A DNA stretch of 9,959 nt. Origin: Promethearchaeota archaeon. Its GTDB lineage: Archaea; Asgardarchaeota; Lokiarchaeia; Sigyniarchaeales; SOKP01. Where the stretch lies: the NCBI GenBank assembly GCA_004524385.1, contig SDNM01000031.1, positions 1 to 9,959 of the forward strand, in the 5' to 3' direction. A program made the translations under genes and the position numbers. Positions 5,755 through 9,959 of this stretch are shown here, piece by piece. A model generated the notes under the pieces. The model searched no databases, was not told where the DNA came from, and worked only from the letters and a program-made list of their open reading frames with translations. Positions within the stretch are counted from its first letter, which is position 1. Every line of letters begins with the position of its first letter.

Positions 5755-6534
5755 ATGAGTCAGAAAGCTAAAAGGAAAAAAAAAGCTAAGATTAAAAAAG
5801 TATCATTTAAAGATAAGGATTGGTATGAAATTATTAGCCCTAAAATCTTTAAATTTAAACCTATAGGAGAAATTCTTGGATTAGATAATACTGTTTTAGG
5901 TCGAACAGTAGAAAACTTATTATTCGATTTTACTGATGATTTCAATGATATTAATTTAAAGCTAAGGTTCAAGGTTATCAATGTTAATCCTGAGACAAAA
6001 AAATGCGAGACTATCTTTCTTGGTCATCAATATACTAATGATTTCGTTCGGAGTCTCGTTGGGAGGGGAGCTACGAAGATTCAAACAATTCAAAATCTTA
6101 CAACTAAAGATGGTTTTATATTCCGTGTTACAACTATATGTAGTACAATTAAACGAGCGAGAAGTTCGCAGATAGTTTTGATAAGGAAGATTTCACGCGA
6201 TATCCTGAAAGAATTTGCTAAGTCATTAAATCATGAAAAATTTATTATTGGAATGATTTACGGAGAATTCCAAAACCAAATAGCAAGGGTGGCGAAAACT
6301 ATCTATCCACTATCTAGTTCCAAACTCATTAAGAGTGTTTTGATCTCTTTTCCCGAGGGTATTAAAGATAAAGCTGTAAGCCCAGATGAGCAATTTGAGA
6401 TAGTGGAAGTTGATGTAAAAAGGAGTCGTAAATCTGAAATTAAACGAACAGAGCGCATCAATGTAAAGAAATTTGTACAAAAAAAAAAACACACTACTAC
6501 TAATAAAAAAGAAGAATCTCCGACTTCTGATTAA
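5755..6534 (+). CDS. rps3ae: 30S ribosomal protein eS1 (S3Ae)
   Basis: Archaeal/eukaryotic small-subunit protein placed on the platform near the mRNA exit. At 259 residues it is somewhat longer than most archaeal homologues because of a charged tail. The basic N-terminus (MSQKAKRKKKAKIKKV) leads into KDWYEIISPKIFKFKPIGE, then GRTVENLLFDFTDDF (about 49-63), FLGHQYTNDFVRSLVGRG (about 88-105), the beta-rich middle with FRVTTICSTIKRARSSQ, and IYPLSSSKLIKSVLISFPEGI. The tail after about residue 225 is low-complexity (KKKHTTTNKKEE) and contains an eleven-A run at 6479-6489, a place where slippage or a read error could change the last residues; the alternative frames stop soon after. It follows uS15 and is the last gene of the pair, ending in two hairpins. 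Confidence 0.97.
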   Translation: MSQKAKRKKKAKIKKVSFKDKDWYEIISPKIFKFKPIGEILGLDNTVLGRTVENLLFDFTDDFNDINLKLRFKVINVNPETKKCETIFLGHQYTNDFVRSLVGRGATKIQTIQNLTTKDGFIFRVTTICSTIKRARSSQIVLIRKISRDILKEFAKSLNHEKFIIGMIYGEFQNQIARVAKTIYPLSSSKLIKSVLISFPEGIKDKAVSPDEQFEIVEVDVKRSRKSEIKRTERINVKKFVQKKKHTTTNKKEESPTSD

Positions 6535-6554
6535 AATATTCATATAGGAATATT
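6535..6554 (+). repeat. Inverted repeat directly after the eS1 stop codon
   Basis: Perfect seven-base arms AATATTC (6535-6541) and GAATATT (6548-6554) around a six-base loop. The left arm begins at the base after the stop codon. It forms the first of two adjacent hairpins in the 3' region of the ribosomal operon. Confidence 0.6.
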
Positions 6555-6600
6555 AAAGAATAACCTTATTCTTTCTAATAAATTTTAATGCTTTTGTTTT
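6555..6600 (+). terminator. Hairpin plus T-rich tail ending the uS15-eS1 operon
   Basis: Perfect nine-base arms AAAGAATAA (6555-6563) and TTATTCTTT (6566-6574) with only two bases between them, so the top pair would open. T-rich sequence follows (TTTT at 6583-6586, then runs at 6592-6601). This fits a terminator or 3'-end-stabilising element; the DNA symmetry could also be a protein site. Confidence 0.5.
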
Positions 6601-6684
6601 TGAATAATTAGAATAAGTTCTTTTTGAATTATCTTTATATATTTTAGTTATTAAGAGTTAATTTTTAATTTTTTTAAGGTAAAG

Positions 6685-6695
6685 ATATATAATAA
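6685..6695 (+). promoter_or_regulatory. Putative TATA box of the acyl-CoA dehydrogenase gene
   Basis: ATATATAATAA is centred about 55 bases before the ATG at 6745. Initiation about 26 bases downstream would give a leader of around 30 bases, with no Shine-Dalgarno. An ATG at 6734 lies in a different frame and is not the start. Confidence 0.4.
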
Positions 6696-6744
6696 AACCA
6701 AAATTCTTTTAACTTGAAATAAAATAATAATAAATGGTAAAAAT

Positions 6745-8490
6745 ATGTGTGCCCAAATTAATGAGGAAGGAAATAGAAATAATCCATACTCTTTTGACGA
6801 TTATCTATTTGTCAGAAATCAATTTAATTATTATAAAGATGACGAATTTTTCCAAGCTTTAGTTAAAAAGTATACTGGAGATGAATTTGAAAAAATAAAT
6901 AAAGAACTTCTTGCTCTTTCTGATTATGTGTCTTTTAGATTTAGGGATTTAGCTGATAAAGGTAATGATCTTGAAAATCGAATAAAAGTTACTAAAATAA
7001 AACACTATGATGCTCATAATCATAGAATTGACAGAATAGAACGATGTGCTGAAACGGAAATTTTAGAAAGAGAGATATTCAGTCTTGGATTGTTCGATCC
7101 TAATAAGAATAGTCCATGGAGTAGATTTGCGAAATTGTTTTTATTAGCTCAAAATTCGGAATTCGGGGTGATATGTCCAATCGTCTGCACCCATGGAATG
7201 GTATGGCTCATGCAACAATATGAAGACATGTTAGATCCCGAAGCATTAAAAATTCTGGAACATGTTCGAAATGGTACGGGTGAATATAGTAATGGTGACT
7301 ATGGCAGAGGAGCTCAATTTGTTACTGAAATTCAAGGAGGTAGTGATGTTCCATCAAATCTAGTTGAAGCTGTTTTTGAGGAAGCTGAAGGTCCTGATGG
7401 TATCTCAAATTGCTGGAGGATTTATGGACAGAAATTCTTTTGCTCAGCAGCCCATTCTGATTATGCTGTTGTAACAGCTAAACCAAAAGGAACTCCTACA
7501 TCAACTAAAATTGCGGTATTTGTTGTTCCAGCTTGGTTACCCCAAAATAAAGAGAAAGAAATAAGGAATTCCTATACAATAGATAGACTTAAACCAAAAC
7601 TAGGAACTGCAGAATTACCAACAGCAGAAATAACATATAATGGTGCTGTTGCCTATCCTATAGGGCCTCTTGAAAAAGGATTAGCTGACATTGTTGGGAT
7701 TGTACTTTCATTATCACGATTAGATATTGGATTTTCAATGGCCAGTAGTGCATTGAGAATTGCTCGTGAAGCTAGATTATATGCTCAATTTAGAACCGCA
7801 TTTGGAGTCCCAATATCATCCTTTCCTTTAATGATAAATCAAATTAATGATTTAAATCACACTGCTATGAGATCTGCTGCAGGAGCTTTTAAAGTTTATT
7901 CTGAATTTATTCATTTTGGTGAAGAACTAATTGCGGGATTAAGAGACTTGGAAAAAATTGCAGATATAACTGAACGTAAACGACGATTTAGGCTACGTGA
8001 ACTTGTAATGATGCAAAAGATTGTCGTATGCGACGAAGCTCCAGCTTTGATAAGAATGGCAATCTCATTTTTTGGAGGTCATGGAATTATGGAAGATTTC
8101 TTGTCATTTCCACGCGTGCATCGTGATTCTATGATTATGGAGCTCTGGGAAGGCCCTCGCAACGTTTTACTTACTCAAATCCATCGTGATTTTCAAAGGG
8201 TTAGAGATTGGTATCCTGCTGATGATTTTGTTCGAGATCTCCTAGCAGGTGCTAAAACTGAAGTTGTTGAACCTTATGCTGCTGAGTTTCTCCGAATAAT
8301 GTCTCATGAAAGTTTATTAAAAAACGATGCTGAAACCCTTGCTATATGTCGAGATTGGCAAGAATTTTCCAACAAACTTTTCCAAGCATATCAGGATCAA
8401 GCACTTGCAGAGATCGAATATCAAGGTACACCTTTAAAATTTTCTCGTTTGTTGCGTAAATTTAAAAAAGAAGAAAAGAATAAGAAGTAG
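6745..8490 (+). CDS. Large acyl-CoA dehydrogenase, AidB-like
   Basis: Predicted FAD-dependent acyl-CoA dehydrogenase-fold protein of 581 residues, much longer than the roughly 380-residue beta-oxidation enzymes and close to the AidB type. Order of motifs: a helical N-terminal extension (1-110); TEIQGGSDVPSN (194-205), matching the AidB TEKQGGSDV motif; QKFFCSAAHSDYAVVTAKP (229-247, middle beta domain); RLKPKLGTAELPTAEITYNG (281-300); FRTAFGVPISSFPL (349-362); FGGHGIMEDF (443-452); and ELWEGPRNVL (466-475), where Glu469 occupies the position of the catalytic base in IYEGT of ordinary enzymes. FAD binding and acyl-CoA oxidation are inferred from the family; AidB itself binds DNA and has only weak dehydrogenase activity, so the substrate is open. 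No ETF, thiolase or hydratase gene is nearby. It ends in a lysine-rich tail and a hairpin terminator. Its protein style looks bacterial, which suggests transfer. Confidence 0.9.
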   Translation: MCAQINEEGNRNNPYSFDDYLFVRNQFNYYKDDEFFQALVKKYTGDEFEKINKELLALSDYVSFRFRDLADKGNDLENRIKVTKIKHYDAHNHRIDRIERCAETEILEREIFSLGLFDPNKNSPWSRFAKLFLLAQNSEFGVICPIVCTHGMVWLMQQYEDMLDPEALKILEHVRNGTGEYSNGDYGRGAQFVTEIQGGSDVPSNLVEAVFEEAEGPDGISNCWRIYGQKFFCSAAHSDYAVVTAKPKGTPTSTKIAVFVVPAWLPQNKEKEIRNSYTIDRLKPKLGTAELPTAEITYNGAVAYPIGPLEKGLADIVGIVLSLSRLDIGFSMASSALRIAREARLYAQFRTAFGVPISSFPLMINQINDLNHTAMRSAAGAFKVYSEFIHFGEELIAGLRDLEKIADITERKRRFRLRELVMMQKIVVCDEAPALIRMAISFFGGHGIMEDFLSFPRVHRDSMIMELWEGPRNVLLTQIHRDFQRVRDWYPADDFVRDLLAGAKTEVVEPYAAEFLRIMSHESLLKNDAETLAICRDWQEFSNKLFQAYQDQALAEIEYQGTPLKFSRLLRKFKKEEKNKK

Positions 8491-8505
8491 GTTATTGTCG
8501 AAGCG

Positions 8506-8531
8506 AATCCATAAATAATAAGGATTTTTTT
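8506..8531 (+). terminator. Intrinsic-type terminator of the acyl-CoA dehydrogenase gene
   Basis: Arms AATCC (8506-8510) and GGATT (8522-8526) enclose an eleven-base AT loop and run into seven T (8525-8531), sixteen bases after the stop codon. The stem is short, but the T run is well placed between two convergent genes. Confidence 0.5.
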
Positions 8532-8532
8532 A

Positions 8533-9435
8533 CTAAAATTCTCTATCTAAACCTAAAAAATAATTCTCTAAATATTTATAGGTTTTAATATCTCCTGAGA
8601 ATTCTTTATGTAAAATATATTCTTTAGAAATTTGGATTTTTAATAACTTCATAAGATCTTTAATTTCAAAAAAATTCCCAGATGCAAAAATGGTTAAAGA
8701 AAAATGGTTTTTATCAATATTATCATATAAAATTATTTTTTTGTTCTTCTTATCTTCTAAATCAAATATATGAATCTGTTTGATCTTATATTTGTTAGTC
8801 CGTATTAAAGTATTCATTTCAATTGTAGCTAATTGCGCTGAAAAACTAGAATTAAATAATTCAATATTTTCAGTGGTTATTTTTTTATCTAAATTATTTA
8901 AAAGAGTTGGATCAAACAATTTTGATATTATTGGTAATCCTTGGCTTGAAATCCCTCCATATAATATTTTATTAGTTGTTTCATGATCAACTTCTTGTTT
9001 TATTTCCTCCTGTTGTAAAAGAAATTCATATTTATTCCATAAAAAATCAGTAATATTGTCAATAATTTCTTTAAATATTGGTTTTTTTGAAGATTTTTCT
9101 AATAGATCTCCAGTATTATAATTAGTATTCACCTTTTCAAAAAATTCTTTTAACATCTTTCGAATCTCTTGAGAGTTTTCTTCGTATGCACCGCTCACTA
9201 AAAAGAACAAGTTTTTATTTGTTTCAGTAATCTCATGTCGAATAAATAATCGTTCTTTATCCTTAGCCCTTTTTAAATAAATACTATTTAAACGCCATGT
9301 CTGTTTAGGATTAAAACTTCTAATAAGTTTCTCAACGAATAAAATTATTTCAAGGAAGTTATATTTTTCTTCGTTCGAGCAATATAGTATTTCATCTTTT
9401 AAGACAATACCGTAGCTTATTTGTGTGTTTGTCAT
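8533..9435 (-). CDS. Putative tandem longin/roadblock-like protein
   Basis: An unassigned 300-residue protein with two repeated alpha/beta modules joined by a charged helical linker. Module 1 (about 5-105) has ISYGIVLKDEILYCS, a helix EIILFVEKLIRSF, strands SIYLKR, RLFIRHEI and NLFFLVSGAYE, then a helix IRKMLKEFFEKV. Module 2 (about 158-270) starts YGGISSQGLPIISKLF, then a helix with FNSSFSAQLATIEMN, strands IKQIHIFDL, KIILYDN and FSLTIFASG, then a helix EIKDLMKLLKI. The strand-turn-strand start with a Gly-Leu-Pro turn, helix and three-strand order recall longin and roadblock (LC7) folds, which in Asgard archaea are often found with small Ras-like GTPases as regulators or scaffolds. That is a fold inference, not a motif match. 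No signal peptide or membrane segment; no GTPase gene is in the window. The ATG follows a TATA-like element about 23 bases upstream. Confidence 0.6.
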   Translation of the reverse strand: MTNTQISYGIVLKDEILYCSNEEKYNFLEIILFVEKLIRSFNPKQTWRLNSIYLKRAKDKERLFIRHEITETNKNLFFLVSGAYEENSQEIRKMLKEFFEKVNTNYNTGDLLEKSSKKPIFKEIIDNITDFLWNKYEFLLQQEEIKQEVDHETTNKILYGGISSQGLPIISKLFDPTLLNNLDKKITTENIELFNSSFSAQLATIEMNTLIRTNKYKIKQIHIFDLEDKKNKKIILYDNIDKNHFSLTIFASGNFFEIKDLMKLLKIQISKEYILHKEFSGDIKTYKYLENYFLGLDREF

Positions 9436-9452
9436 GAGTAAGAATCTTATTA

Positions 9453-9463
9453 CTTATAAAAGC
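9453..9463 (-). promoter_or_regulatory. Putative TATA box of the longin-like gene
   Basis: Minus-strand GCTTTTATAAG is a close match to the archaeal TATA consensus and is centred about 23 bases before the ATG at 9435, consistent with a leaderless or near-leaderless transcript. Confidence 0.45.
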
Positions 9464-9571
9464 TCTTAATAAAAAGTAATTTAAAGACAAAAAAGTAAAA
9501 ATTCTCTAAGGCTTCTTCTTATCTTCTAAAAAGAATAAGTATTTTAATCTTTTATGAAAATTAATCAAAAA

Positions 9572-9602
9572 TATTAATTTCCAATTATTTTAGAAATTAA
9601 TA
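9572..9602. repeat. Perfect 10-base inverted repeat in the sir2 upstream region
   Basis: Arms TATTAATTTC (9572-9581) and GAAATTAATA (9593-9602) with an eleven-base loop. It lies about 110 bases before the sir2-type start and could be a hairpin or an operator dyad. One such repeat could arise by chance in sequence this AT-rich. Confidence 0.5.
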
Positions 9603-9610
9603 AGATTTAA

Positions 9611-9638
9611 TATATCATTTACAGAAAAAAATGATATA
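9611..9638. repeat. Second perfect 10-base inverted repeat in the sir2 upstream region
   Basis: Arms TATATCATTT (9611-9620) and AAATGATATA (9629-9638) with an eight-base A-rich loop, only eight bases after the first repeat. It ends 45 bases before the TATA element of the Sir2 gene. Confidence 0.5.
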
Positions 9639-9682
9639 AAATTTATAAGAATAGGAATTTGGAGATACTTTTTATTAAAAAG

Positions 9683-9693
9683 CTATAATATAA
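9683..9693 (+). promoter_or_regulatory. Putative TATA box of the Sir2-family gene
   Basis: CTATAATATAA, preceded by an A-rich stretch that could act as BRE, is centred about 25 bases before the ATG at 9713. No Shine-Dalgarno is present, so a leaderless mRNA is expected. Confidence 0.5.
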
Positions 9694-9712
9694 TTAAAAA
9701 AAATGGTTTTAG

Positions 9713-9959
9713 ATGGGTTCAAAAATTTTAAAACATATTGAAAGAAAGAAAATTCACAAAGCTGCGGAACTTCTTTTTAATTCTAAAAGTGCTATCGTAT
9801 TGACGGGAGCGGGAGTTTCGACAGAATCAGGAATACCAGATTTTAGAGGTGATCATGGAATTTGGGAAAAATACAAACCCGAGATATATGGAAACATAAA
9901 ATCATTTATAAAGGACCCTCAGAAATTTTGGCAAATGGCCGAAAAAATAGCACCTAAAT
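9713..9959 (+). CDS. sir2: Sir2-family NAD-dependent protein deacylase (partial, 3' cut)
   Basis: The first 82 residues of a sirtuin, cut by the window end. Sirtuins remove acetyl or longer acyl groups from lysines, using NAD+ and producing nicotinamide and O-acyl-ADP-ribose; in archaea they act on chromatin proteins such as Alba and on enzymes. The NAD-binding signature is complete: VLTGAGVSTESGIPDFRG (29-46), with the GAGxS loop and the GIPDFR segment, followed by a HGIWEKYKPEIYG stretch and the start of the helical module at SFIKDPQKFWQMAE. The catalytic His and the zinc-binding cysteines lie beyond the edge, so activity and subclass cannot be judged. The ATG at 9713 is preceded at once by an in-frame stop (TAG, 9710-9712), which fixes it as the earliest start. 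The ATG at 9703 is in another frame and stops after twelve codons. Confidence 0.93.
   Translation, partial: MGSKILKHIERKKIHKAAELLFNSKSAIVLTGAGVSTESGIPDFRGDHGIWEKYKPEIYGNIKSFIKDPQKFWQMAEKIAPK

Noticed and set aside
5211..6605. Shared TGTTTTTGAAT before uS15 (5211-5221) and after eS1 (6595-6605)
   Set aside because: An 11-base match in T-rich low-complexity sequence; no symmetry or consistent position, so probably chance.
6734..6744. ATG just upstream of the acyl-CoA dehydrogenase start as its true start
   Set aside because: It is in a different frame and does not lead into a long coding region.
8780..8986. Short open frame opposite the longin-like gene
   Set aside because: It is a shadow of the longer minus-strand frame, with no start signal.
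9715..9730. GGTTCAAAA resembling a tRNA T-loop
   Set aside because: No acceptor, D or anticodon arms around it, and it lies in the Sir2 coding sequence.

Overview
The window looks like a piece of an AT-rich archaeal chromosome, most likely an Asgard archaeon (Promethearchaeota, Lokiarchaeia-like). Grounds: uS15 is the long archaeal/eukaryotic form, eS1 (S3Ae) is absent from bacteria, a Zn-ribbon protein resembles the N-terminal half of TFS/RPB9, one protein looks like a tandem longin/roadblock-type protein of the kind common in Asgard genomes, and most genes have a TATA-like element 23-33 bases before the start codon with no Shine-Dalgarno sequence, as expected of leaderless archaeal transcripts. 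The lineage is inferred from protein character only; there is no rRNA gene here.

Layout. 22-753 (-): a glycerophosphodiester phosphodiesterase. 754-1079: a gene-free, very AT-rich divergent spacer. 1080-1331 (+): a one-ribbon RPB9/TFS-like protein, the only gene with a strong Shine-Dalgarno. 1370-1804 (-): an unknown helical protein, divergent from 1869-2591 (+), an RNase III with dsRNA-binding domain. 2645-3016 (+): an unknown Cys/His plus coiled-coil protein. 3083-4474 (-): a cytosolic GH29 alpha-L-fucosidase, downstream of 4509-5102 (-), an RdgB/HAM1-type XTP/dITP diphosphatase. 5264-6534 (+): the ribosomal protein pair uS15-eS1, followed by two hairpins. 6745-8490 (+): a large AidB-like acyl-CoA dehydrogenase. 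8533-9435 (-): the putative longin/roadblock-like protein. 9436-9712: a spacer with two perfect inverted repeats and divergent promoters. 9713-9959 (+): the N-terminal part of a Sir2-family deacylase cut by the window edge.

How the genes relate. The window is mostly housekeeping information processing (ribosome, RNA polymerase-like factor, nucleotide-pool cleaning) mixed with single metabolic genes (fucosidase, acyl-CoA dehydrogenase, phosphodiesterase). Only uS15-eS1 and rdgB-fucosidase are spaced like operons. There is no IS element, tRNA, rRNA or CRISPR array that I can see. The most unusual element is an apparently catalytically complete RNase III in an archaeon, flanked by two uncharacterised small genes. 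I do not see strong proof of a complete new multi-gene system.
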